Below are positions 8,072 to 17,004 of a DNA stretch of 64,000 nucleotides, piece by piece. The first letter of the stretch is position 1; the number at the start of each line of letters is the position of its first letter. The position numbers and the translations under genes are program-made. Where the stretch lies: NCBI GenBank assembly GCA_023421955.1, contig JAEZSE010000005.1:211103-275102 (forward strand), given 5' to 3'. This DNA comes from Bacillota bacterium. Its GTDB lineage: Bacteria; Bacillota; Clostridia; Christensenellales; UMGS416. The notes below the pieces were generated by a model, which saw nothing but the letters and a program-made list of their open reading frames with translations, searched no databases and was not told where the DNA came from.

Positions 8072-9091
8072 ATGAGAAAATTGCTATCCCTCGTGGTGCC
8101 GGCCTACAATGAGGAAAAGCTGCTGCAAGGGTCCATAGACGCCATCACCCGTGCGATGGCGGATGCTGGCATCCCCTATGAGCTTGTCATTGTGGATGAT
8201 GGTTCCACAGACGGCACCTGGGAGATCATTGAATCGTGCAGCCGCCGAAGGGAGGCTGTGCGAGGCGTGCGCCTCAGCCGTAATTTCGGCAAGGAAAGCG
8301 CGATCTTCGCTGGGCTCAACCATTCTGTCGGCGACTGTTGCATCGTGATGGATTGTGATCTTCAGCACCCTCCGGCTGTTGCCGTGCGGATGTATAAGCA
8401 ATGGCTTCACAATAGTTTTGACATCATTGAGGGCAAGAAGTCCAACCGGGGCAAAGAAACATTGGCTTATAAGCTGAGCGCAGGGTTGTTCTACAAACTA
8501 CTGCGCGCAACCTCCGGCATCAACCTGGAAAACGCCTCCGACTTCAAACTGCTGGATCGCAAGGTTGTGGATATCATCAAGGCAATGCCGGAGAAGCAGA
8601 CTTTTTTCAGGGCCATGCCTGGCTGGCTCGGGTTTCAAACCGGAGAGGTTCGTTTCGAGGTACCGGAGCGGGAAGGGGGTCGCACGCGCTGGTCCTTCCG
8701 GGGATTGGTCAAGCTTGCCATTACGGCGATTACCTCCTATTCGGCGATGCCCATGCAGCTTGTCACTGTTTGCGGCGTCGCGTTTTTGGTCTTTGCATTA
8801 GTTATGGCTATCCAGACTCTTTATATGAAACTCTCGGGCCATGCGGTGGAGGGGTTTACCACAGTCATCATATTGCTTCTGGTTATTGGTTCTGTGATCA
8901 TGTTCAGCTTGGGCGTAATCGGCATCTATCTTGCAAAGATTTATGAAGAAGTAAAGTGCCGGCCCAAGTTTATTGTGAGTGACAAGACCGGATTCCGTGC
9001 GGCAGAAGCTGTGAAGCCGTTGGAGAACATTGTCAAGGTTGATGATGAAAACGCGCTCAGTGGGGAAGGGCGGAGCCAGCTTGGAGCTTAA
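8072..9091 (+). CDS. GT2 family glycosyltransferase (GtrB/dolichol-P-mannose synthase-like)
   Basis: The start is the ATG at 8072, with GGAGGA a few bases upstream; a TTG at 8042 would fall on the promoter. The N-terminal GT-A domain has VVPAYNEE, VDDGSTDGT and CDLQHPPA (DxD-like metal site), the signature of polyisoprenyl-phosphate glycosyltransferases. Two C-terminal transmembrane helices (about residues 225-300) match the GtrB/DPMS layout. Such enzymes transfer a sugar from a nucleotide donor to undecaprenyl phosphate on the inner membrane face. The next gene, overlapping its end, encodes a multi-spanning GT-C enzyme that would use such a lipid-linked donor. Confidence 0.9.
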   Translation: MRKLLSLVVPAYNEEKLLQGSIDAITRAMADAGIPYELVIVDDGSTDGTWEIIESCSRRREAVRGVRLSRNFGKESAIFAGLNHSVGDCCIVMDCDLQHPPAVAVRMYKQWLHNSFDIIEGKKSNRGKETLAYKLSAGLFYKLLRATSGINLENASDFKLLDRKVVDIIKAMPEKQTFFRAMPGWLGFQTGEVRFEVPEREGGRTRWSFRGLVKLAITAITSYSAMPMQLVTVCGVAFLVFALVMAIQTLYMKLSGHAVEGFTTVIILLLVIGSVIMFSLGVIGIYLAKIYEEVKCRPKFIVSDKTGFRAAEAVKPLENIVKVDDENALSGEGRSQLGA

Positions 9092-10832
9092 CATTCTTTT
9101 TTTGTGCTTTGCTACAGCTATTTGCGTTTATGCGATGATCGCCAGGGCCAACAAGCCCGATTGGGATCTTCCAAAGGCCTTGACCAACAACAAGGTGTTT
9201 GCCGTTTGTGCGATCACTCTGTTTGCCGTGGCGGTTTTGGTGCGTGTCTGGGAATTCGGTGCCATACCTTCTGGCATGAATCAGGATGGTGCGATGGCAG
9301 CGGTGGACGGACTTGCACTGGCCAGTCATGGCACTGACCGCTTTGGCACGAAGTTACCCGTCTATTTTGAGGCCTGGGGTTATGGGCAGATGAGCGTATT
9401 GCTGTCCTACCTGATGGTGCCGTTCATCAAGCTCTTTGGCCTGAATGCCGTCACCGCGAGATTGCCCATGCTCTTGGCAAGCCTGGCGGGGTTGTGGGTG
9501 CTCTTCCGGTTCATTGAGAGGGGATTCGGGCGCGCGGCAGCATTGCTGGCGCTGGCTGTCACCGCAATGAACCCCTGGCACATCATGCAGAGCCGCTGGG
9601 CACTAGACTGCAACCTGTTGCCGCACTTCTTGCTGTTCTCTCTTTATTTTCTGCACCGGGGCCTTGAGAAGCCGTTCTTCCTGTATTTATCGATGTTGTT
9701 CTTTGGATTTACGATGTATACCTACGGCATCGCTTTTTTCACGATACCTATCCTGCTGATCCTGCTCTGCGTTTGGCTGCTGGTCAAAAAGCGAATCAGA
9801 CCTGTGCAAGCTGTGATCTGCGCGGCCATCTATCTGGCGGTTGCCTGGCCGATCTTTTCCGTCGTGATCATCAACACCTTCAAGCTAAAGACATGGGCGA
9901 CCGGTCTGATCACGATGCAATACTTCCCTGATTCGATCCGAACCAACGATCTGATCATTTATTCCAAAGATGTTCTTAACCAGCTGTTCGACAACATCAG
10001 CTCAGCGACAGAGATGGCGATCCTGCAAAAAGGCGACTTCAGCTGGAATTACATAAAAGGGTACGGTCAGACTTATCAGTTCACGCTGCCCTTTGCGTTG
10101 CTTGGGCTGTGGGCTTTGTTTGCCGGAAAACTGCAAGGCCGTAACAGTGACCCGAAATCAACACCGGACAGCGCCGCGCGGTGGATCATGATCAGCTGGC
10201 TCATCATCGCTGCGGTCACTGGCATCATGATCAACGGCGTGAACACCAACCGCATCAACATCATCTTTTACCCCATGTGCATCCTGACGGCATTAGGACT
10301 GCGCCATCTGCTGTGCGACGCGGTGCCGGTCAAGCGTGTGGCAATCGCTACGGCTGTAGTATATCTTATCTCCTTTACCGGCTTCACAACAGCCTATTTT
10401 GGCGATCACGCCAAAGTTATGGCGCGCGACTTTTGCACCGGCATGCCAGAGGCTGTTCGTTATGCAGATAAGCTTGATTCCAATGTGGTCTATATCACCT
10501 GCTGGTCCCGCGATGAGACAGCCTACACCTGCAGTGAAATCTACACGCTGTTTGGCGCTTCAGTGGATGCAGCCTACTTTCAAGGGAATGCAGATGCGTA
10601 TGGGGTAAACGGTAAAAAGCTGCTGCCTTACCGGCAGCGTTATCAGTATGTGGATTTCGATAATTTCTCCTTCGACCAACCAACCGGCACCGTGTATGTT
10701 TATAACCTGCTGGAAAGCGATTGTTTTGACGCCTCTGATTTTGAGATCAAATCATTCGGAGACTTCGGTGTGGCTGTCAAGCTCACAAACAGCGAGCAAC
10801 CCCCACAGGAAGACGGGGAGCCTGTTGGTTAG
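9042..10832 (+). CDS. membrane GT-C glycosyltransferase (ArnT/PMT-like)
   Basis: About 11-12 hydrophobic helices and a C-terminal extracytoplasmic domain of about 130 residues give the GT-C layout. The motif GMNQDGAMAA in the first extracytoplasmic loop corresponds to the acidic catalytic loop of the ArnT/PMT group, and TARLPMLLASLAG and NPWHIMQSRWALDCN are typical of this family. It overlaps the GT2 gene and is likely co-translated. It probably moves a sugar from undecaprenyl phosphate to a wall polymer, lipid or protein. The exact start is uncertain: ATG 9042/9045, or TTG 9081 behind GGGCGGAG, are all possible. Confidence 0.8.
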   Translation: MMKTRSVGKGGASLELNILFLCFATAICVYAMIARANKPDWDLPKALTNNKVFAVCAITLFAVAVLVRVWEFGAIPSGMNQDGAMAAVDGLALASHGTDRFGTKLPVYFEAWGYGQMSVLLSYLMVPFIKLFGLNAVTARLPMLLASLAGLWVLFRFIERGFGRAAALLALAVTAMNPWHIMQSRWALDCNLLPHFLLFSLYFLHRGLEKPFFLYLSMLFFGFTMYTYGIAFFTIPILLILLCVWLLVKKRIRPVQAVICAAIYLAVAWPIFSVVIINTFKLKTWATGLITMQYFPDSIRTNDLIIYSKDVLNQLFDNISSATEMAILQKGDFSWNYIKGYGQTYQFTLPFALLGLWALFAGKLQGRNSDPKSTPDSAARWIMISWLIIAAVTGIMINGVNTNRINIIFYPMCILTALGLRHLLCDAVPVKRVAIATAVVYLISFTGFTTAYFGDHAKVMARDFCTGMPEAVRYADKLDSNVVYITCWSRDETAYTCSEIYTLFGASVDAAYFQGNADAYGVNGKKLLPYRQRYQYVDFDNFSFDQPTGTVYVYNLLESDCFDASDFEIKSFGDFGVAVKLTNSEQPPQEDGEPVG

Positions 10833-10900
10833 TGTTGGATGTTCACCTTGCTCATGATTCCCAATCGGTTACTGACTACTGATATCACAAAGGATATATT

Positions 10901-11386
10901 ATGCCTCTTAATATTGTGCTCGTAGAACCGGAGATCCCCCAGAACACAGGCAACATCGCCCGCACCTGCGCGGCCACCGGAGCTGTACTCCACCTGGTTG
11001 AGCCACTTGGCTTCAAGATCGATGACCGCCAGCTAAAGCGGGCCGGATTGGATTACTGGCACCTGCTGGATATCCGAACCTACCCAAACTTATCTGAGTT
11101 CTTTGATAAAAATCCGGGCCGCCATTTCTTTGCCAGTACCAAAGCCGGTATTGGCTATTCGGACGCACAATATCAGGATGGCGACTATCTTCTCTTTGGG
11201 AAGGAAACTAAAGGTTTGCCGGAGAATCTTTTGCATGAACGATATGGGCAGGCGATCCGCATTCCGATGATTCCCGACGCACGGTCTTTGAACCTTTCCA
11301 ACGCCGTGGCCATTGTGACATATGAAGCATTGAGGCAATTGGGTTTCCCGGGCATGAAGCTTGAGGGAAATCTCAGGGAGTACTGA
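10901..11386 (+). CDS. trmL: tRNA (cytidine/uridine-34 2'-O)-methyltransferase TrmL
   Basis: This 161-residue protein matches SPOUT methyltransferase TrmL along its full length. It begins with NIVLVEPEIPQNTGNIARTC; later come LLFGKETKGLP and the knot region IPMIPDARSLNLSNAVAIV. TrmL methylates the wobble ribose of tRNA-Leu isoacceptors using S-adenosylmethionine, as a small homodimer. AAAGGAT lies before the ATG. The stop overlaps the start of the AEC transporter by one base. Confidence 0.95.
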   Translation: MPLNIVLVEPEIPQNTGNIARTCAATGAVLHLVEPLGFKIDDRQLKRAGLDYWHLLDIRTYPNLSEFFDKNPGRHFFASTKAGIGYSDAQYQDGDYLLFGKETKGLPENLLHERYGQAIRIPMIPDARSLNLSNAVAIVTYEALRQLGFPGMKLEGNLREY

Positions 11387-12333
11387 TGAATCAAGTAGCT
11401 GAGCAAGTCGTCATTCTGGTGGGAATGATGCTGGTGGGCTTCATTGCATCAAAAGCTAAGATTATTACATCGGATGGCCGTTCGGTGCTGACCAGGCTTG
11501 TGCTGTATGTCACCCAGCCTTTTCTGGTCATCAACTCCTTTCAGATGGACTACAGCGCCGACCTTGCCCGCAATATGGCAATCGTCGCGCTCATCGCAGC
11601 ACTCACCATGGGTGCTTCCTATCTGCTTGGCATGGTGATGTGGCAGCGAGGTGATGACGGCAAGCGCCGCGTTCTGTGGCAGGCCACAGTGTTCAGCAAC
11701 TGCGGCTTTATGGGCATCCCTGTGATGCAGAGCCTGTTTGGGGAGACCGGCGTGATCTATGTGTCTGTTTATGTGCTTGTGTTCACTGTGTTCGTGTGGA
11801 CTGTCGGCGTTTATATCTGCGCGGGTAAAACAGGCACCTGGAAGGAGATTTTCCTGCAGCCGGGGCTCATTGCAGTGATCATCGGTATCCTGATGTTCGC
11901 CTTTGGCTGGAAGTTGCCGCAATGGGCCGCCACAAAACTTACGACAGGTCTTGGATCGCTCACCACACCGTTGGCGATGATGATTGTGGGTGCATTGATG
12001 GCAGAGGGAGACATCCGTCACGCCCTGCGGGAGTGGACGGTGTTTGCTGCCGCCGCTGTGAGGCTGGTTCTGTTGCCTGCGCTTGTCCTTGGAGCGATGT
12101 GGCTCGCCTGGCATTTCGGCCTGCCTGGAATGCCAGCAGTGGATTCTCCCGCATTCGTCACTTGTGTGCTGCTGGGTGCCATGCCTGTGGCTGCCAATGT
12201 GGCGATCTTTGCTTCTATGTATTCAATCAAGCCACAATACGCGTCGCACACTGTATTGGTGAGCACGCTGTTCTCAATGGTTACCGTGCCGTTGTGGATG
12301 TTTGTGATGCACGCGCTTGCCGGTGGATCATGA
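11386..12333 (+). CDS. AEC family transporter (auxin efflux carrier-like permease)
   Basis: A 315-residue integral membrane protein with about ten helices in the two-half AEC arrangement. Recognisable segments include LTRLVLYVTQPFLVINSF in helix 2, FSNCGFMGIPVM in the middle and LGAMPVAANVAIFASMY near the end. Bacterial members include malonate and other organic-anion permeases, and the substrate cannot be told from sequence. The start overlaps trmL by one base (TGATG), so translation is coupled. Confidence 0.85.
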   Translation: MNQVAEQVVILVGMMLVGFIASKAKIITSDGRSVLTRLVLYVTQPFLVINSFQMDYSADLARNMAIVALIAALTMGASYLLGMVMWQRGDDGKRRVLWQATVFSNCGFMGIPVMQSLFGETGVIYVSVYVLVFTVFVWTVGVYICAGKTGTWKEIFLQPGLIAVIIGILMFAFGWKLPQWAATKLTTGLGSLTTPLAMMIVGALMAEGDIRHALREWTVFAAAAVRLVLLPALVLGAMWLAWHFGLPGMPAVDSPAFVTCVLLGAMPVAANVAIFASMYSIKPQYASHTVLVSTLFSMVTVPLWMFVMHALAGGS

Positions 12334-12349
12334 TTAGGGGGATGGGAAC

Positions 12350-13417
12350 ATGGGCTCTATAACACAAACCATATCACAGGAGAGAGATGTCCGGCTTCAA
12401 TGGATTCGAAGCATTGGCGCAATTCTTGTGGTCTGTTTGCATTCCGCAAGCGAGCTGATGTATCGCCAAGCGTACGGATCGCTGGAATGGTGGTTTGATA
12501 ATATTGTCAATGGGCTATCCCGCTGTGCAGTACCGCTTTTTGTGATGGCGAGCGGCGCAATTTTTTTAGGGCGGCAAGAAGACTTTCAATGCTTTTATCA
12601 AAAGCGGCTTAAGCGAATCGCCATCCCATTGGTTTTCTGGACCATTGTTTATATTTTATTCGCTGTTCTCATTAATAACGTATCGATCACGAATCTTGCA
12701 TATTTTAAAAACCTTGCCAAGGCGCTGTATAATGGTAAACCCTATTATCATCTTTGGTATTTGTATATGCTGATTGGTTTATATTTGGCAGTGCCATTCT
12801 TGCAGAGGCTTTGGGGAGCAATCAATGATAAGCAGAAGCTGCTGTTTGTACTGTTCTGCTTTTTGCTGTCTGCAGTGTCTCCCTTTGAAAGTGCGTTTTT
12901 GCCGGTGGACTCGGGGAACCCTGCATTTCTTCTTTATCGCTTTTTACCCTACGTTGGCTACTTTGTATGTGGCCGTTTCATCATTGAGCAAGCAGATAAA
13001 AAGAAAGAATCCGGCAACATAATCATTGTGATCTCATTGATTGTCCTTGCTGCAATCACAATCATTGGATCCTATATCACAGGCAGCAACAAAGAGCCCG
13101 GCAAATACTTTTTTCATTACCTTAGTTTTAACGTCATACTATTCACAGTTTTATTGTTCAATCTGATGATAAGGCTGATACGATCTGACCGTAAACCTCC
13201 TCGTGTGATCGGGTTGATTGACAAGACAGGGCTTGCGATTTATTTAGTTCATCCAATGCTTCTTGTTTATGCTGGATATGTCTATGATTATTTGAAGCCG
13301 CAAGGCGGCTTGTTTTGTCTATTTATTGTGTTGAAAATCTTAAGTGTGTTGGCTGTAAGCATGATCATCGGCTGGGTCATGATGAAGCTGCCCATTCTGA
13401 AGAAGACGGTCAGTTAA
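12350..13417 (+). CDS. acyltransferase-3 family membrane protein
   Basis: This 355-residue protein has about ten transmembrane helices of the acyltransferase-3 (OafA/WecH-like) family. RLQWIRSIGAILVVCLHSASEL holds the conserved arginine and the catalytic-type histidine of the first helix, and YHLWYLYMLIGLYLAVPFL is a second family motif. These proteins move acetyl or other acyl groups onto surface glycans, lipids or wall polymers. The gene follows the AEC gene closely and its context does not define the acceptor. Base composition is somewhat more A/T-rich than its neighbours, which may mean later acquisition. Confidence 0.85.
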   Translation: MGSITQTISQERDVRLQWIRSIGAILVVCLHSASELMYRQAYGSLEWWFDNIVNGLSRCAVPLFVMASGAIFLGRQEDFQCFYQKRLKRIAIPLVFWTIVYILFAVLINNVSITNLAYFKNLAKALYNGKPYYHLWYLYMLIGLYLAVPFLQRLWGAINDKQKLLFVLFCFLLSAVSPFESAFLPVDSGNPAFLLYRFLPYVGYFVCGRFIIEQADKKKESGNIIIVISLIVLAAITIIGSYITGSNKEPGKYFFHYLSFNVILFTVLLFNLMIRLIRSDRKPPRVIGLIDKTGLAIYLVHPMLLVYAGYVYDYLKPQGGLFCLFIVLKILSVLAVSMIIGWVMMKLPILKKTVS

Positions 13418-13423
13418 TACTGC

Positions 13424-13921
13424 TTATTTTCGCATGCTGATCACAAAACCGCGCCGCGCGTCACCGGCAGTCCTTGCGCGGATGAAGCGCCCTTCGCCGG
13501 AAACAAACAGCCCGTCCAGCACAAAGCTTCGCATGCGCAGTGGACGGGGTGGGGGGGATCCATACACGGCCATCAGCGCATTTTCTGGCGCTTCTCCGGT
13601 TCTGTAACACACACGGCGCTCGGCTTCCGCGTGCAGAGATTCTGCCACGCCTGTGCCGGCATATCGATTCAACACGACAAATTCCTGAATCTCCGGCATT
13701 AACAGATGGTCCTGGGCATCACCGGCATCCACCCACTCCAGGCGCAGATATCCGGCTAGTTGGCCCTTTACTTCCGCCACAAGCATGTCGCAATACTTCT
13801 GAAGCATCCGCCGGTAACAATTCTCAAATACGGAGGCTGGCAAAAGCCATCCCTGTGCAGCGAACGCCCTGGATAGATCCTCGATATCCGACTGGATCAT
13901 ACCTCTTACCATGATGTTCAT
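13424..13921 (-). CDS. GNAT-like N-acetyltransferase
   Basis: A 165-residue protein with a GNAT core: a strand ending in LVAEVKGQLAGYLRLEW, then QEFVVLNRYAGTGVAESL, which resembles the acetyl-CoA motif A (V...R..G.G...L). The C-terminal 60 residues are Arg-rich and unusual (PPPRPLRMRS). It is convergent with the acyltransferase gene with only 6 bases between stops. The substrate is unknown. Starts at 13921 or 13912 are both possible. Confidence 0.65.
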   Translation of the reverse strand: MNIMVRGMIQSDIEDLSRAFAAQGWLLPASVFENCYRRMLQKYCDMLVAEVKGQLAGYLRLEWVDAGDAQDHLLMPEIQEFVVLNRYAGTGVAESLHAEAERRVCYRTGEAPENALMAVYGSPPPRPLRMRSFVLDGLFVSGEGRFIRARTAGDARRGFVISMRK

Positions 13922-14043
13922 TTCTGCGCCTCAGTAATTTGTGTTTGCTGACTCCATTGTAGAAGATCGGGCAGGGGTCTTCAAGCAAAGAGATTGTCGG
14001 TATTTAGGGAAAGACAGCATGACGTGACCAATTTCCTTTTCGT

Positions 14044-14072
14044 TTGACTCCCCAACGTCTCGCTGTTATAAT
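14044..14072 (+). promoter_or_regulatory. sigma-A promoter of the Lrp operon
   Basis: TTGACT (14044-14049) and a perfect TATAAT (14067-14072) are 17 bases apart, 32 bases before the Lrp-family start codon. Lrp proteins often repress themselves; the A/T-rich AATTAGCCAAATATTC just after the -10 would be a place to look, but no clear operator is seen. Confidence 0.85.
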
Positions 14073-14104
14073 TAGCCAAATATTCATAAAGGAGCTGATA
14101 CGCG

Positions 14105-14596
14105 ATGGAACTGAAGAAGGAACTGCTCGAAATATTGGGGAAAGATGCCCGAGCTAGTGTGGCCGATATGGCCGTAATGGTGGGTGCCTCCGAGGAGCAG
14201 GTGCGGGCAGCCATCGCGGAGCTGGAGCGCGACAGGGTCATCATTCAGTACAATACTGTGATCGATTGGCAGAAGGTCGGCGATGAATCGGTGGAAGCAT
14301 TGATCGAAGTGAAGGTGACCCCCCAGCGTGGCAAGGGCTTTGACGATATTGCCCGGCGGATCTATGGATTTCAGGAAGTGAAATCCTGCTACTTGATGTC
14401 TGGCGCTTATGACTTGATGGTGTTGATTGATGGCCGCTCCATGCGGGATGTAGCGTTCTTTGTGGCCGAGAAACTCTCTACGATTGACGGCGTGTTGTCC
14501 ACCGCCACGCATTTTGTTTTAAAGAAATACAAAGACAACAGCGTGATTGTGGATGACGAGGCCATCGATGACAGCAGACTGGTGGTGTCGCCATGA
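14105..14596 (+). CDS. Lrp/AsnC family transcriptional regulator
   Basis: The 163-residue protein has an N-terminal winged helix (residues 1-60; DARASVADMAVMVGASEEQV, then IQYNTVIDW) and a C-terminal RAM/AsnC ligand domain with GAYDLMVLIDG. Such regulators bind amino acids and control amino-acid metabolism genes. GGAGCTGATACGCG precedes the ATG. It overlaps the aminotransferase gene by 4 bases, so it probably regulates its own operon in response to the substrate or product of that enzyme. Confidence 0.9.
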   Translation: MELKKELLEILGKDARASVADMAVMVGASEEQVRAAIAELERDRVIIQYNTVIDWQKVGDESVEALIEVKVTPQRGKGFDDIARRIYGFQEVKSCYLMSGAYDLMVLIDGRSMRDVAFFVAEKLSTIDGVLSTATHFVLKKYKDNSVIVDDEAIDDSRLVVSP

Positions 14597-15783
14597 GCGA
14601 ACTCCGATGGGTCAATGATGTAGTGCGCGATCTGCCACCATCCGGCATCCGGAAGTTTTTTGACATTGTGACGGAAATTGAAGGCGCTATTTCGCTGGGT
14701 GTGGGCGAGCCGGATTTTGACACGCCATGGAACATCCGCGAGGCGGCAATTTATGCGCTGGAGCATGGGGCCACGCACTACACTTCCAACTGGGGCACGC
14801 TGGAGCTCCGGCAAGCCATCGCCGAGTATATGCGTCAGCGTTACAATCTGAGTTATGATCCCAAAAACCAGATCCTAGTGACTGTGGGGGCCAGTGAAGG
14901 CATCGACCTGGCCATGCGCACGATCTTGACGCCCGGCGATGAAGTGCTGATCCCCGAGCCCTCCTATGTGTCCTACTACCCCTGTGTGACTCTAGCCGGC
15001 GGTGTGCCAAGGGGGATCAAGACCGGTGCGCACATCGATTTCCGCGTGGAGCCGCAGGCCATCCTGGATGCCGTTACACCGAAAACCAGGGCGATCATCC
15101 TACCTTATCCCAATAACCCAACCGGCGGCGTGATGGAGCGGCAGCACCTGGAGGAATTGGCTTCGGTGCTTCGCAATCTCGACATCGCGGTGATTTCTGA
15201 TGAAATCTATTCTGAACTCACCTATACTGGCACCCGTCATGTTTCCATTGCTGAGATCGATGGAATGGTTGATAAAACTGTCGTACTCAACGGTTTTTCC
15301 AAGGCGTTCGCAATGACCGGCTGGCGGCTGGGGTATATCTGCGGCCCGAAAGATGCGTTGGCCGGCATGGTGAAGATCCATCAATACACGATGCTGTGTG
15401 CGCCGATCGTAGCGCAGGAAGCAGCACTGGAGGGCATTCGGCAGGGTTTAAGCGATGGTTTTTCTGAAGTGGCCGTGATGCAGCGGGAATACAACCGCCG
15501 CCGGCGGTTTGTGGTGCAATCCTTAAACCAAATGGGGTTGACATGCTTTGAGCCAAAGGGTGCGTTTTATGTATTCCCTTCAGTGGCAGTTACCGGCATG
15601 ACCAGTGAGGAATTCTGCACCACGTTGTTGCATGAGGAGAAGGTGGCCGTGGTGCCAGGCACCGCATTCGGGCCTTCCGGCGAGGGCTTTGTGCGCATCA
15701 GCTACGCCTATTCCATTGACAAGATCAAGGTTGCACTAGAGCGTATTGAGCGCTTCGTCAAACGTCACACGAGGGTATCATGA
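14593..15783 (+). CDS. class I/II PLP-dependent aminotransferase
   Basis: A 396-residue fold-type I aminotransferase. The PLP lysine is about K237 in NGFSKAFAMTGWRLGY. Other conserved parts are LGVGEPDFDTP at the N-terminus, LPYPNNPTGG, and VRISYAY with the substrate-carboxylate arginine near the C-terminus. This resembles the aspartate/aromatic aminotransferase group; the amino donor is not resolved. It sits between the Lrp regulator (4-base overlap) and the DUF362 ferredoxin (4-base overlap), a tightly coupled three-gene unit. Confidence 0.92.
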   Translation: MSELRWVNDVVRDLPPSGIRKFFDIVTEIEGAISLGVGEPDFDTPWNIREAAIYALEHGATHYTSNWGTLELRQAIAEYMRQRYNLSYDPKNQILVTVGASEGIDLAMRTILTPGDEVLIPEPSYVSYYPCVTLAGGVPRGIKTGAHIDFRVEPQAILDAVTPKTRAIILPYPNNPTGGVMERQHLEELASVLRNLDIAVISDEIYSELTYTGTRHVSIAEIDGMVDKTVVLNGFSKAFAMTGWRLGYICGPKDALAGMVKIHQYTMLCAPIVAQEAALEGIRQGLSDGFSEVAVMQREYNRRRRFVVQSLNQMGLTCFEPKGAFYVFPSVAVTGMTSEEFCTTLLHEEKVAVVPGTAFGPSGEGFVRISYAYSIDKIKVALERIERFVKRHTRVS

Positions 15784-16916
15784 ACAATCCGGTAGTGTCT
15801 GTCGCACGATGCGGCGACTATGATCCTGCGCAAGTGGAGCGGTCCATCCGCCGGGTTATGGAATGCCTTGGCGGCATGGGCCGCTTTGTCAAGCCTGGCA
15901 TGCGTGTCTATATCAAGCCCAACGCGTTGGGTAAGAACCGGCCGGAGGAATATGTCACCACGCACCCGGAAGTGGTGGCAGCCACAGCGAAGCTGGCTTT
16001 TGAGGCAGGAGCGACGGAAGTGATGATCGGCGACTGCCCCGGCGGGGGCGGCGCAGAGGAACGTGTCGAGGATGTTTATCAGGTTTGCGGATATGCCGAA
16101 GTGGCCAGTAGGGTAGGAGCAAAGCTTATTGTTAATAAAACACGGGCTGTGCGTGAGGTGCCCGGCGGGGTATCAGCCAAGAGCTTCGATCTCGTGGAGG
16201 AGATGGTTTCCGCCGATCTGTTGATCAACATCAGCAAAGCAAAGACTCATCAGTTGTGCTCCTTCACCGGCGCGGTAAAAAACCTCTATGGCACGATCTA
16301 TGGCCGTGACAAGCGCAAGTATCATGCGATCTATCCAATGCCGCCAGCCTTCAATCATTTTCTCATCGACATTGCTGAGACTGTGAAACCGGGCCTGAAC
16401 ATCATGGATGCCGTTGTGGGCATCGAAGGACCCGGCCCAGCCGCAGGTTACCCCCGCAAGCTTGGGGCTTTGCTGGCATCCGCCTCGCCCTATGCGCTGG
16501 ATGCTGTGGCGGTGGATTTGATCGGCTGGCAGCAATCCGATGTGATGCTGCTGGAATTGGCCAGAAAACGCGGCTTGCTTCCAGAGCACCTTGAGGATGT
16601 CAAAGTGGTAGGCGATCCGGTGGAAGAGCTTCGCTTGAAGCGCCCGTTCCGAAAGCCCACTATGACAGCGCAAGCCACGCTGCGGTTCGCGCGCATGCTA
16701 CCGGGCCCATTGCGTGAAGCTACGCAGGCCAGACCCAAGCTTATCTCGGAAAAGTGCGTCGGTTGCGCGGAGTGTGCCGCCGCCTGCCCGCCCCACGCCA
16801 TAGTGATGCGGGATAAAAAGCCTGCTATAGACTACGGGAAGTGCATCAAGTGCTTCTGTTGCCATGAGCTCTGCCCGGAGAAGGCGCTGGAGGTCAAAAA
16901 GGGATTCTTCAGGTAA
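15780..16916 (+). CDS. DUF362 protein with C-terminal 2[4Fe-4S] ferredoxin
   Basis: Residues 1-300 form a DUF362 domain: YIKPNALGKNRPEE, IGDCPGGGG, NISKAKTHQLCSFTGAVKNLYG. The last 55 residues carry two four-cysteine clusters, CVGCAECAAACPPHAIVM and CIKCFCCHELCPEKAL. The protein is therefore a probable low-potential electron carrier fused to a domain of unknown reaction, consistent with anaerobic metabolism. Co-transcription with an Lrp regulator and an aminotransferase suggests a role in amino-acid redox chemistry, but the reaction is unknown. A strong terminator follows. Confidence 0.9.
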   Translation: MNNPVVSVARCGDYDPAQVERSIRRVMECLGGMGRFVKPGMRVYIKPNALGKNRPEEYVTTHPEVVAATAKLAFEAGATEVMIGDCPGGGGAEERVEDVYQVCGYAEVASRVGAKLIVNKTRAVREVPGGVSAKSFDLVEEMVSADLLINISKAKTHQLCSFTGAVKNLYGTIYGRDKRKYHAIYPMPPAFNHFLIDIAETVKPGLNIMDAVVGIEGPGPAAGYPRKLGALLASASPYALDAVAVDLIGWQQSDVMLLELARKRGLLPEHLEDVKVVGDPVEELRLKRPFRKPTMTAQATLRFARMLPGPLREATQARPKLISEKCVGCAECAAACPPHAIVMRDKKPAIDYGKCIKCFCCHELCPEKALEVKKGFFR

Positions 16917-16932
16917 CGGATCCTGTTTTGGC

Positions 16933-16966
16933 AGGGGCGGGGTTTCCATACCCGCCCCTCTTTTGT
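16933..16966 (+). terminator. intrinsic terminator of the Lrp operon
   Basis: AGGGGCGGG (16933-16941) and CCCGCCCCT (16951-16959) form a 9-bp GC-rich stem with a 9-base loop, followed by CTTTTGT. Confidence 0.85.
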
Positions 16967-17004
16967 AGGTAGTAAGTATCAAGGAGCGGGCATCCGATAT
17001 TGCA

